A stretch of 64,000 bases of DNA from Crateriforma sp964453205. GTDB lineage: Bacteria; Planctomycetota; Planctomycetia; Pirellulales; Pirellulaceae. Shown here piece by piece: positions 51,090-59,432 of the stretch. A program made the translations under genes and the position numbers. Where the stretch lies: the NCBI GenBank assembly GCA_964453205.1, contig CAYVRC010000002.1, positions 52,296-116,295 of the forward strand. The letters run 5' to 3'. Each line of letters begins with the position of its first letter. The first letter of the stretch is position 1. Below the pieces are notes generated by a model. That model was not told the origin of the DNA, searched no databases, and saw only the letters and a list, made by a program, of their open reading frames with translations.

Positions 51090-53599
51090 ACAACGACAAC
51101 GAATTGACCGGCGACGACCCGTCCGATGATGCTTACGCATCGGATGATTTGAGTCAGTACTTGCAGATGTACGTCGACGAAACGGAAGAACAACTCGACG
51201 ACTTGGTCGAAACGATGTTGGTGCTGGAGGAGTATCCGCACGACGACGCTTCGTTGTCCGCCGCGTTTCGACTGCTTCATTCGATGAAGGGTGCGGCCGG
51301 AATGATGGGGTTCGACCAGATCACCGTGCTGACGCACCATTTGGAAACTCGCTTCGAAAGACTCCGCAGCGGACGCATCGAATTAGATCGCGTGACGATG
51401 AATTTGACGCTCCGGTGCATCGACTTTCTGCGTCAGTGCAACGAACGACTGCGTCAGAACGCCGATTTGGCCACTCCCGATGTGTTGTTGAAAGAGTTGC
51501 GAGAGTTGGAGGAACGCACCGAACACGAACTAGCCGTCGAATCGCAGCGGCACGTCGCCACCGACGAAACTCAAGATACGGCTGTCTCCGACGTCAGGCC
51601 CCGCGAACCGACGGCGGAAGAATCGACGTCCCCGGACGTGTCGATTTCGTTGGATCTTGGGACGGACTATCACGTCGTCATTCACATCAACGCACACGTC
51701 ACTTTGAAAGAGATCAAAGCGCGGAGCGTGGCTTCGCTCTTGGACGACTTAGGGGAAATCAAGGCGACGCGACCGGACCTCGCGGAATTGGAAGAAGCCC
51801 ACGAATTGCTCGTTTTTGACGTCATCTTATTCACCGAGCATTCGCCGCAACGGATCATCGAAGTCGCACTGGTCGACGGCGTCGACGCGATCGACGTTCG
51901 GCAACCTCGCGATTCCGAAGCCCCATCGATCGCCACATCGAGAGACCGACCGCAAGCCGTCGCCCCGTCAACGTCCGAGCCCGACGGTCCCGAAACCGAG
52001 GGCGACTCGATCGCGGGGAAAGACCCCGGCGAAGGATCCGCTCAGACGGACGTGCCACCGGAATCAACGTCCCCCAAGGCGACGGGCAACAAGATCAGCG
52101 AAACGATGCGGGTGGACATCGATCGCTTGGACCAGCTGATGAGCTTGGCGGGCGAACTGGTCGTCAACCGCGCCCAGTTCGTTCAAGTCGCCGCCGACAT
52201 CGGAATCGGGTTGCGGCGTTTGAGATCGGTGAATCGGGCGAGCGATTTTCGGGACACCCTGACGCGAACCATCGAGAGATTGCGGTCGGGCAGCCGAGAA
52301 CCGTCGGTCGAAGGTGACGATTGGTCGTCGCTGATTCAGGAACTCGAAAGCGGCCGGGAGACGCTGGAACAACAAAACGCGGTTTGGGAAGAAAGTCGAC
52401 GTCATTTCGGTCGCCTGGACGACGCGATCGATCAACTCTCGCGTGTCAGTGATTCGTTGCAGCGGGGCGTGCTGGGAACTCGCATGGTTCCCGTCGGGCC
52501 GTTGTTCAATCGCTTCAAACGCGTGGTGCGTGACCTCTGTCAGGATCGCAACAAACAAGTCGCTTTGCTCCTGGACGGTGAAAGCACGGAACTGGACAAA
52601 CGCATGATCGACGCGTTGGGGGATCCCCTGGTGCATCTGGTGCGAAACTCCATCGATCACGGCATGAAAAGCACCGATGAGCGGATCGCGGCGGGCAAGC
52701 CGGCCGAGGGGACCGTGTCGCTTTCGGCACAGCACCGCGGCAATCATGTCTACATCGTCATCCAAGATGACGGCGGCGGAATCGACGACGCCAAGATCCG
52801 CAAACGACTGGTCGACCGTGGAATCTTGGATCAAAACACCGCCGCACAGCTCTCGCGGAGCGAAGCGATCCGGTACATCTGGCATCCCGGATTCAGCACC
52901 GCGGAACAAGTGACCGATGTTTCAGGACGCGGCGTCGGCATGGACATCGTCAGGTCGCGGATTACCGAATTGGCCGGCACGATCGAAACCGAAAGCACCC
53001 TCGGCGTCGGCACGACGTTCATGCTGAAATTGCCCCTGACCCTGGCGATCATCAGCAGCCTGATGGTGCGAATTCGCGGAATCGTGTTTGCCATCCCGAA
53101 AGATGACGTCCGCGAAATCGTGTTGATCCCCGATGACGAAATCATCTCGATTCAAGGAACGCGAACGTTCGAAGTTCGCGGGCAGTACGTCCCCCTGATC
53201 ACCGTCGACGAACTCTTCGATTGGAACCGACCCGAGTCGGAAGCGACCGAAGAAACCGCAGGGACCGAGGACCAACATTTCGATTTTTCCAGAACGATGA
53301 CGGAAATCGCGATCCTTCAGTCGGGCGATCGCATGATGGGACTGAAGGTCGACCGATCCATCGGTAGCCAAGACGTCGTGATCAAATCGCTGAGCGAAAA
53401 CTTCATCAACATCGACGGATTCGCGGGAGCCAGCATTTTGGGAAACGGTTCGGTGGCACTGATGCTGGATGTGGCTGCTTTGCTTAAGATGGCGATTCGT
53501 GAAAACGATCGAAACGGACATCGAGATCGTTCCGGTCCGGTCGGCTTGCCGATCGACGCGGCCGGGGAAAACCCATTGGTCGACGGCAAAGCACGGTGA
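51086..53599 (+). CDS. cheA: Chemotaxis histidine kinase CheA
   Basis: 837 residues from GTG 51086, which overlaps the cheR stop by 4 bp. P1 (Hpt) domain with His65 in LLHSMKGAAG. P2-like CheY/CheB-binding domain (about 190-275, TDYHVVIHINAHVTLKEIK). Linker, dimerisation helices, and the ATP-binding domain: N-box HLVRNSIDHG, G1 DDGGGID, G2 GRGVGMDIV. A C-terminal CheW-like P5 domain (GIVFAIPKDDVREIV onward) closes it, with no receiver domain attached. Phosphate should pass to CheB and to the REC-PP2C protein encoded downstream, since no CheY gene is in the operon. Confidence 0.95.
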   Translation: MNNDNELTGDDPSDDAYASDDLSQYLQMYVDETEEQLDDLVETMLVLEEYPHDDASLSAAFRLLHSMKGAAGMMGFDQITVLTHHLETRFERLRSGRIELDRVTMNLTLRCIDFLRQCNERLRQNADLATPDVLLKELRELEERTEHELAVESQRHVATDETQDTAVSDVRPREPTAEESTSPDVSISLDLGTDYHVVIHINAHVTLKEIKARSVASLLDDLGEIKATRPDLAELEEAHELLVFDVILFTEHSPQRIIEVALVDGVDAIDVRQPRDSEAPSIATSRDRPQAVAPSTSEPDGPETEGDSIAGKDPGEGSAQTDVPPESTSPKATGNKISETMRVDIDRLDQLMSLAGELVVNRAQFVQVAADIGIGLRRLRSVNRASDFRDTLTRTIERLRSGSREPSVEGDDWSSLIQELESGRETLEQQNAVWEESRRHFGRLDDAIDQLSRVSDSLQRGVLGTRMVPVGPLFNRFKRVVRDLCQDRNKQVALLLDGESTELDKRMIDALGDPLVHLVRNSIDHGMKSTDERIAAGKPAEGTVSLSAQHRGNHVYIVIQDDGGGIDDAKIRKRLVDRGILDQNTAAQLSRSEAIRYIWHPGFSTAEQVTDVSGRGVGMDIVRSRITELAGTIETESTLGVGTTFMLKLPLTLAIISSLMVRIRGIVFAIPKDDVREIVLIPDDEIISIQGTRTFEVRGQYVPLITVDELFDWNRPESEATEETAGTEDQHFDFSRTMTEIAILQSGDRMMGLKVDRSIGSQDVVIKSLSENFINIDGFAGASILGNGSVALMLDVAALLKMAIRENDRNGHRDRSGPVGLPIDAAGENPLVDGKAR

Positions 53600-54102
53600 A
53601 CGAATCCCTCCGCATGGGCGAAATCGGTATCGGTCGATCCGATCAAACACTGCGAACCCTACTGGGTTCGTGCGTGGCCGTCGTGATCTATGACGGCCGA
53701 AAGCGGACGGCCGGCATGGCTCATATTCAATTGCCCGATTCGGGCGGCAGGCGGGGCTTGCCGCTCGGCAAATACGCCGACACGGCGATTCCCGAGTTGG
53801 TTCGACTGGTCGAAGGGCTCAGCGGCGGTACGTTCGAACCGGTGGCGTACGTCGCCGGTGGAGCTGACATGTTTCGGGCGATCCGCCGGCCCACGGTCGG
53901 GCAGTTGAACGTCCTGGCCGTCGAATCCATCCTGAAAACCATGCAGATTTCCGTCCTGAGCCGCCATTGCGGCGGCAATCAGGCAAGACGCATGTGGTTC
54001 GAGATCGAAACGGGCTCGGCCATCGTCGAAACGCTGAGGCTACGACCCGCCGATCCGGGCGAAACGCCGATGGATAGTTTCATGCCAAGGACGCAAATGT
54101 GA
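53596..54102 (+). CDS. cheD: Chemoreceptor glutamine deamidase CheD
   Basis: 168 residues from GTG 53596, overlapping cheA by 4 bp. The catalytic pair is visible: Cys26 in LGSCVAVVIYD and His43 in GMAHIQLP, as in Thermotoga CheD, with the GGADMF and GGNQARRM loops. It deamidates receptor glutamines to glutamates and can interact with CheC; no CheC is encoded here. Its presence implies adaptation of the soluble receptor by deamidation. Confidence 0.93.
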   Translation: MNESLRMGEIGIGRSDQTLRTLLGSCVAVVIYDGRKRTAGMAHIQLPDSGGRRGLPLGKYADTAIPELVRLVEGLSGGTFEPVAYVAGGADMFRAIRRPTVGQLNVLAVESILKTMQISVLSRHCGGNQARRMWFEIETGSAIVETLRLRPADPGETPMDSFMPRTQM

Positions 54103-55232
54103 AGGATCAGCCGTTGACGGACCGAGACACCCAGGCCGAACCGCTTCGGGTTTTGATCGTCGATGATTCGGCGCTGTATCGGCAAGCCATCTCGGCGGCC
54201 CTTGACGACATGGCCGGTGTCCGCATCGTCGGCATTGCCAAGGACGGACGGCAGGCGATCGACGAAATCGTCCGCCTGTCTCCCGACGTCATCACGCTGG
54301 ATGTCGAAATGCCGAACATGAACGGCATCGAAACGTTGCGGGAGATCCATCGTCGCAAACTCGACGTCGGTGCCATCATGGTCAGCAGTTTGACCGAAGC
54401 CGGCGCGAAGGTCACCCTGCAAGCCTTGTTCGAAGGAGCCTTCGATTTTATCGCCAAGCCGACCGGCGGCATCACCCGCTCACGCGACGTTTTGCGCGCG
54501 GCGTTGGCGGAAAAGCTGGACGCTTTCCGAACGAGCCGGATCGATTCTTCCGCGTCGGCCAGCGGGCAAGAGTCATCGCGAGCACCGATCGCCCGGCCTC
54601 ACGACATCGATCTGGGCAACAGCCCGGCGGATTCACCGGGATGCGATGCCGTCCTGATCGGCTCATCTACCGGTGGCCCGCAAGCTCTACGTCACGTCTT
54701 GCCAAGATTCGACGACGGTTTTCCGACGCCGATCATTCTGGTACAGCACATGCCGGCCAACTACACCGACATGATGGCCAAACGAATCAGTGAGGAGTGT
54801 TCCCTGCCGTTGGCCGAAACCCACGACGGCGATGTCATCCGAGCCGGTCGAATTCACGTGGCTCCCGGCGGTCGGCATTTGAGTTTCGTGCCACGAGGTT
54901 CCGCGATCGTCGCGAGGCTGACCGATGATCCTTCGGTCAACAGTTGTCGGCCCTCGGTCGACTACACGCTCGGTAGTGCGATCGACATTTACGGTGGCAG
55001 TTTGTTGGCCGTGATCATGACCGGGATGGGCAAAGACGGCTTGGCGGGATGTGAACGCCTGAAAAGCCTTGGCGGATCGGTTTATGCCCAGGATGCCGCC
55101 ACCTCCGCCGTCTACGGCATGCCCAAAGCCGTCATCGAGGCGGGCCTAGCCGATCGCGTGCTACCGCTGGCGAAAATCTCCGCCGCGATCACGCGTCACG
55201 TTCACCGTCGAGGCAACGTCAGAATCTCATGA
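54099..55232 (+). CDS. cheB: Chemotaxis response regulator/methylesterase CheB
   Basis: 377 residues from GTG 54099, overlapping cheD by 4 bp. Receiver domain with VDDSALYRQA and phospho-acceptor Asp68 (ITLDVEMPNM), then a linker and the methylesterase domain. That domain has Ser189/Ser190 in GSSTGGPQALR, His in VQHMPANYT (about 217), Asp in MTGMGKDGL (about 309) and AQDAATSAVYGMPKAV. It removes methyl groups or deamidates receptors when phosphorylated by CheA. It overlaps the next gene by ATGA. Confidence 0.95.
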   Translation: MKDQPLTDRDTQAEPLRVLIVDDSALYRQAISAALDDMAGVRIVGIAKDGRQAIDEIVRLSPDVITLDVEMPNMNGIETLREIHRRKLDVGAIMVSSLTEAGAKVTLQALFEGAFDFIAKPTGGITRSRDVLRAALAEKLDAFRTSRIDSSASASGQESSRAPIARPHDIDLGNSPADSPGCDAVLIGSSTGGPQALRHVLPRFDDGFPTPIILVQHMPANYTDMMAKRISEECSLPLAETHDGDVIRAGRIHVAPGGRHLSFVPRGSAIVARLTDDPSVNSCRPSVDYTLGSAIDIYGGSLLAVIMTGMGKDGLAGCERLKSLGGSVYAQDAATSAVYGMPKAVIEAGLADRVLPLAKISAAITRHVHRRGNVRIS

Positions 55233-56620
55233 ACTTCCAGGCCGAATCATCGAACAACGGACACGCGAACGTCAACGTGCTGATCGCGGAAGACAACCGC
55301 TTGCAAGCCAAAATTTTGGAAGATCGGCTGACCAAAGCGGGCTACGAGGTTCGCGTCGGTCGCGACGGTGCGGAAGCCTTGGAATTGGCCAAACGTCAGC
55401 CACCCGACATCATCGTGTCGGACATCGAGATGCCTCACATGAGCGGTCACGAACTCTGCCGCGCGATCAAGTCCGACGCGGCGTTGCGATCGGTCCCGTT
55501 GATTTTGTTGTCGACGCTTTCGGAACCCGAGGACATCATCAAAGGGCTCGATTGCGGGGCGGACAATTACGTCACGAAACCCTATCGTCTCGCCTACCTG
55601 ATCTCACGAATGGAATCGTTGCTACGCACGCCGATCGAAGAACGCGACGACGACTTGCTGGAACTGGACGTGACGCTCGCCGGCACGGCCTACAAAGTTC
55701 GCTCCGGACGACAGCAAGTCTTGAATCTGCTGGTGTCCACGTTCGAAAATGCCGTGGAAAAAAATAAAGAGCTATTGCGATACAACGAAGACTTGACGAT
55801 CGCCAAAGAGCAACTCGACAAATGGAATAAGAAGCTGGAGTCGATGAACGACCGCATGACCCGTGACCTCGACGCGGCGGCGAAGATTCAACATTCCCTG
55901 TTGCCCAGTGGCGTGCCGGAGACGAAGCGGGTTTCCTTTGCGTGGAAATACCTGCCTTGCGACGAACTGGCCGGTGACTTTTTGAACTTCTTTGAATTGG
56001 ACGAAAACCATCTCGCCATGTTCGTCGTCGACGTCAGCGGCCACGGCGTTGCGTCATCCTTGCTGTCGGTCACGGTGGGACGCGTGTTGACGCCGGACGT
56101 CGGAGCATCCTCTTTGTTGGCGCAGTCCGGTCCCGACGGAACCACCCGGATCACGCCGCCCGCCGAGGTCGCGGCGGAACTGAATCGGCGATTTCCGATG
56201 GAGGATCAAGGACATCTGTACTTCACCATGGTTTACGCCGTGCTGAATTTACAGACGCTCGAGCTTCGCTACGCTTCGGCCGGTCACGAGCCGATGGTTC
56301 ACATCCCCAAAGGTCAGCCGCCCAAGATGCTGCCGGCCGAAGGCTTCGCGATCGGATGGATGGAAGACGTCGAGTACGACGAAATCACGGTGCAACTGGC
56401 CGCCGGTGACCGACTGTATCTGTACTCCGACGGCATTCCCGAAGCCTTGGACGAAGATCTCGCGGAGTTTGACGACACAAGGATGCTGGAACTCATGCAC
56501 CGCTGTGCTCAGGAGCCTCTCGGAACAAGCGTCGAAACGATTTGCGACGTCATCAAACGCTGGTGTCGGGTCAACGGTCCCAAGGACGACATTTCACTGC
56601 TCGGCGTTCAGATCCACTAG
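55229..56620 (+). CDS. Receiver-domain PP2C-type (SpoIIE/RsbU) phosphatase
   Basis: 463 residues. Receiver domain (Asp65 in IIVSDIEMPHM; Lys in VTKPYR), a coiled-coil linker (about 165-215, KNKELLRYNEDLTIAKEQL) and a PP2C-like serine phosphatase domain. The latter begins DLDAAAKIQHSLLP, with metal-site acids in ELAGDFLN, VVDVSGHGVASS and PKDDISLLGV. RsbU/SpoIIE relatives dephosphorylate an anti-sigma-antagonist (STAS) protein and so release a sigma factor. It is translationally coupled to cheB (ATGA), so it is the likely output of this chemosensory array. No STAS or kinase gene follows here; the partner must lie elsewhere. Confidence 0.9.
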   Translation: MNFQAESSNNGHANVNVLIAEDNRLQAKILEDRLTKAGYEVRVGRDGAEALELAKRQPPDIIVSDIEMPHMSGHELCRAIKSDAALRSVPLILLSTLSEPEDIIKGLDCGADNYVTKPYRLAYLISRMESLLRTPIEERDDDLLELDVTLAGTAYKVRSGRQQVLNLLVSTFENAVEKNKELLRYNEDLTIAKEQLDKWNKKLESMNDRMTRDLDAAAKIQHSLLPSGVPETKRVSFAWKYLPCDELAGDFLNFFELDENHLAMFVVDVSGHGVASSLLSVTVGRVLTPDVGASSLLAQSGPDGTTRITPPAEVAAELNRRFPMEDQGHLYFTMVYAVLNLQTLELRYASAGHEPMVHIPKGQPPKMLPAEGFAIGWMEDVEYDEITVQLAAGDRLYLYSDGIPEALDEDLAEFDDTRMLELMHRCAQEPLGTSVETICDVIKRWCRVNGPKDDISLLGVQIH

Positions 56621-57094
56621 CGGCGAAACTTCCGACCGCAAGACCTCGATCTTCGATTCCGCTTGCGGCGGCGCCAGCCAACCGGAACTCGGCGTCGGCA
56701 GATTTCGGGCTAGCAAATAAATCAGCATGACCGACGCCACGGTCCAAGCGAACCTTGGCGAATTCGGAATCTGGCGTCGCCGTTGATGTCGCTGCCACAG
56801 CAACCCCGCCGCGAACACCGGAGCGGCCAAAACCAACAGCGGATTGTTGCGGATCGCTCCGCCGATGTCGCCGTGAACAAGCGAATGAATCGCGCGTGTC
56901 GATCCACAACCCGGACAATGCAACCCCGTCCAATGATGCAGCACACATTTCGGATAGAAACCGTGATCGCCGGGCGGGAAGCTTCGCAGCACCCAGACGC
57001 CGGCGGAACCGATCATCGCGGCAACGAATAGGATCCGCCAATTCTTCCCTCGCATCGCCGCGTCGACTTTCCGTTGGTGCAACACCCGATCCAT
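56594..57094 (-). CDS. DUF2752 membrane protein
   Basis: 166 residues from the ATG at 57094. The signature LHHWTGLHCPGCGSTRAIHS with the CPGC motif, three to four membrane segments (for example NWRILFVAAMIGSAGVWVL and LVLAAPVFAAGLLW) define DUF2752. Its 3' end overlaps the end of the convergent phosphatase gene by 27 bp. It starts 5 bp after the stop of the zinc-ribbon CD225 gene on the same strand, so the two form a pair. The conserved cysteines may bind metal; no function is known. Confidence 0.88.
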   Translation of the reverse strand: MDRVLHQRKVDAAMRGKNWRILFVAAMIGSAGVWVLRSFPPGDHGFYPKCVLHHWTGLHCPGCGSTRAIHSLVHGDIGGAIRNNPLLVLAAPVFAAGLLWQRHQRRRQIPNSPRFAWTVASVMLIYLLARNLPTPSSGWLAPPQAESKIEVLRSEVSPLVDLNAEQ

Positions 57095-57098
57095 CGGA

Positions 57099-57530
57099 CT
57101 AGAAGTTGACGGGAGGCCCGTTGGCGTTTCCGGCGGCCCCGATGACCGCCAAAATCTGAACGCCGAAGACCAAGAGGTTCGCCAGCAGGCCCAGCCCGAA
57201 AGCGATCCAACACCATTTCTTGGCGTTATCGGAGGCCTGATAAGCACCGGCAAAGTCGCCCGCGTTCCATTTGGAATCGACCTGGGCCGCGTACACGATC
57301 GCGACGATGCCAAGGATCAGACAACAACACAGCGTGACCAAAATCGACGGAACCAAATAGTTCGGCGGTTTTTCACCCGGAGCCATCCCGCCCCCACCGG
57401 CCACACCGGCACCGCCGGCCGCCGCGTAAGGATTCGCCGCAACACCGCCGGGTGGTGCCAACGGCGCGCCACACGAAACGCACGACGGAGCGCCGTCGGC
57501 ATTCCGAGTTCCACAACTGCGACAATACAT
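57099..57530 (-). CDS. Zinc-ribbon CD225/dispanin-like membrane protein
   Basis: 143 residues. N-terminal zinc ribbon CRSCGTRNADGAPSCVSCG, a Gly/Ala/Pro linker, then two membrane segments with the CD225 (interferon-induced transmembrane-like) motif: PNYLVPSILVTLCCCLILG followed by KWNAGDFAGAYQASDNAKKW. CD225 proteins sit in the membrane with an amphipathic entry. Bacterial ones are of unknown role. The DUF2752 gene follows after 4 bp, and the two families are likely partners here. Confidence 0.88.
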   Translation of the reverse strand: MYCRSCGTRNADGAPSCVSCGAPLAPPGGVAANPYAAAGGAGVAGGGGMAPGEKPPNYLVPSILVTLCCCLILGIVAIVYAAQVDSKWNAGDFAGAYQASDNAKKWCWIAFGLGLLANLLVFGVQILAVIGAAGNANGPPVNF

Positions 57531-57737
57531 GCTTGATCCTTCAAAAAAACAAGTTCAGGGCGTTCGTGCCGCCGCACGCCGCACACACGACAGTGACCTC
57601 GGGAATGTCTGGACAGAAATATAGAAGCACCCCGCGGGGGGTGCCACACGACGTGTCGACTTTCGTTCGTTTTGAATCCGATCGTCGCCCCACCGGCATG
57701 GCCGTCGCGAAGGAATCCCTCGGCGACGGCGGAAGAC

Positions 57738-59081
57738 TCAGTTCGCGATCGATTCTTGAGGTTGCGCCGCCTCGGGGGCCCAGGCTTCTTCAACACGTTT
57801 TCGCGTGGTCCGCCAAGCGGCTTGTTGGCTGGCTTGTCGGGCCTCGGAGCGTCCGTCCATGGGCCAGTTGGGGTCGGGGCGATGCGCGGCGGCAAAGATC
57901 TGTTCGGCCCGCGCGACTTGATCCGGATGCGAATCGGCAAGGTCATCGCGTTCACCGCGATCGGTTCGCAGGTCATAAAGTTCGATCGGCCGGTCGATGC
58001 CGTTGCGGACCGCTTTCCAATCGCCGAAGCGGGCCGCTCGGATCGGCTTGCCTTCGTGTAATTCCCAATAGAAATAATCTCGCCGCGGAGCCTCGCCGCC
58101 CTTCAGGTAGCCGACCAAAGACTCCCCGTCGGTCTCGAAACCGGGCGGCGGCGAGGCACCGCTCAACTCGACCAACGTCGGCATCACGTCCCAGAATGCC
58201 CAAGGGGATTCGTCGACTCGCCCGGCCGGGACCGTGCCGGGCCACCAAGCGATCGCGGCTTGGCGAAGCGCCCCCTCGTACAANNNNNNNNNNNNNNNNN
58301 NNNNNNNNNNNNNNNNNNNNNNNNNNNNNNNNNNNNNNNNNNNNNNNNNNNNNNNNNNNNNNNNNNNNNNNNNNNNNNNNNNNTCGTCGATCTCGTGTCG
58401 CCCATGGGGCAGTGTGATCGCGTAAAACAAGAAGAACGGTTGACCGGCGTGTTCTTTCACCCACCGGATCATATCGTCCTGAATCAAGGTTTGCGCGTAG
58501 GTCTTTCCGACCGACCGGCCGTCGTTCCCCGGCAGCAAGAATGGCCGGTCGTCGTCGTACAAGTAAGTCGGAAAATAGCTGTGCGCGTGACGCTGGCAGT
58601 TGTAGCCGAAGAAATGGTCGACGCCTTGATTCATCGGACTGCCGCTGGAATCAAAGAATCCCATGCCCCATTTGCCGAAGGTCGCGGTCGCGTAGCCCGC
58701 CGACTTGGCAACCTCCGCGATCGTCATGGTTTCGTCGGGCAAAGGGAATTGGCCTTCCGGCGCGACTTCGTAGTTACCGCGAACCGGACAGTGTCCGCTG
58801 TGCAGGCCCGTAAAGAACGTCGACCGACTGGGGGCACACACGCTGGTTCCACAGTACGCTTGCATGTACCTCGTCCCCTCGGCGGCCATTCGGTCCAGCC
58901 GGGGTGTCTGAATCAGCTCCTGTCCGTAGCACCCCAAGTCGCCCTGGGCGATGTCATCGCTGAGCACAAAAATCACATTCGGCGGACTCGCCGAGGAGAC
59001 AACACCAGCAGAAACCAGTAAGACGACAAGCGGGATCGCGACACGGGGGGCCGTCCCGGAGGGCAAAGTGAATCGTCGCAT
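57738..59081 (-). CDS. Exported sulfatase interrupted by an assembly gap
   Basis: Starts at 59081 with a signal peptide (MRRFTLPSGTAPRVAIPLVV, cut near residue 30). Motifs before the gap: NVIFVLSDDIAQGDLGC, CAPSRSTFFTG (Cys82, the formylglycine residue), GYATATFGKWGMG and ITLPHGRHEID. After the gap: LYEGALRQAAIAWWPGTVPAG and RDYFYWELHEG. The missing middle should hold the late metal-binding motif (SDNG-like). Relatives suggest that considerably more than the 34 codons of N have to be filled, so the reading frame across the N-run is not evidence of frame continuity. It is followed by the sulfatase remnant and the DUF5722 gene, pointing to use of a sulfated polysaccharide. Confidence 0.85.
   Translation of the reverse strand: MRRFTLPSGTAPRVAIPLVVLLVSAGVVSSASPPNVIFVLSDDIAQGDLGCYGQELIQTPRLDRMAAEGTRYMQAYCGTSVCAPSRSTFFTGLHSGHCPVRGNYEVAPEGQFPLPDETMTIAEVAKSAGYATATFGKWGMGFFDSSGSPMNQGVDHFFGYNCQRHAHSYFPTYLYDDDRPFLLPGNDGRSVGKTYAQTLIQDDMIRWVKEHAGQPFFLFYAITLPHGRHEIDXXXXXXXXXXXXXXXXXXXXXXXXXXXXXXXXXXLYEGALRQAAIAWWPGTVPAGRVDESPWAFWDVMPTLVELSGASPPPGFETDGESLVGYLKGGEAPRRDYFYWELHEGKPIRAARFGDWKAVRNGIDRPIELYDLRTDRGERDDLADSHPDQVARAEQIFAAAHRPDPNWPMDGRSEARQASQQAAWRTTRKRVEEAWAPEAAQPQESIAN
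58284..58383. other. Assembly gap, 100 N
   Basis: Exactly 100 undetermined bases, the conventional size for a gap of unknown length. It lies inside the sulfatase gene. Confidence 0.98.
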
Positions 59082-59170
59082 CGAAAACGGTATCCTGTGG
59101 GCGTAAAAAATTTCGCGTTCAGTATAGTGAGGCTTCGCGGCTCGTTGGCGAATCGCGTTTCCTACCTTGA

Positions 59171-59428
59171 ATGACCCGCCCCATGAACTCTCACTCGACA
59201 CCAGCATCGTGCCCGCAATCGACGCACTCGCCACGTTCTCATTGGCTGTCGCTTCTGTCGCTGCTCTTTGCGATCCACGCTCTTGACGTACCCGCACAAG
59301 CCGACGAGTTGCCCAACGTCCTGTTCATTTTGACCGAGGATCAGGGGGCTCACCTGAGTCTCCTGGCCGCCCTGCGGACGTGGGCCGAGGAAACGGACGA
59401 TTCGGCGATCCGATGGGAAAGGGAGTGA
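59171..59428 (+). pseudogene. Sulfatase remnant: N- and C-terminal ends joined
   Basis: An 85-residue frame that begins with a signal-like peptide (SHWLSLLSLLFAIHALDVPAQA), then DELPNVLFILTEDQGAHLS, the first metal-binding strand of a sulfatase, and then jumps to ALRTWAEETDDSAIRWERE. That ending resembles the last helix of planctomycete sulfatases. The signature Cys-x-Pro-x-Arg and all catalytic parts, over 350 residues in relatives, are absent, so the protein cannot be a sulfatase. In-frame joining of the two ends suggests a deletion, or a mis-assembly. Start at the ATG 59171 or 59183. The C-terminal reading is less certain than the N-terminal one. Confidence 0.6.
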
Positions 59429-59432
59429 TCGG

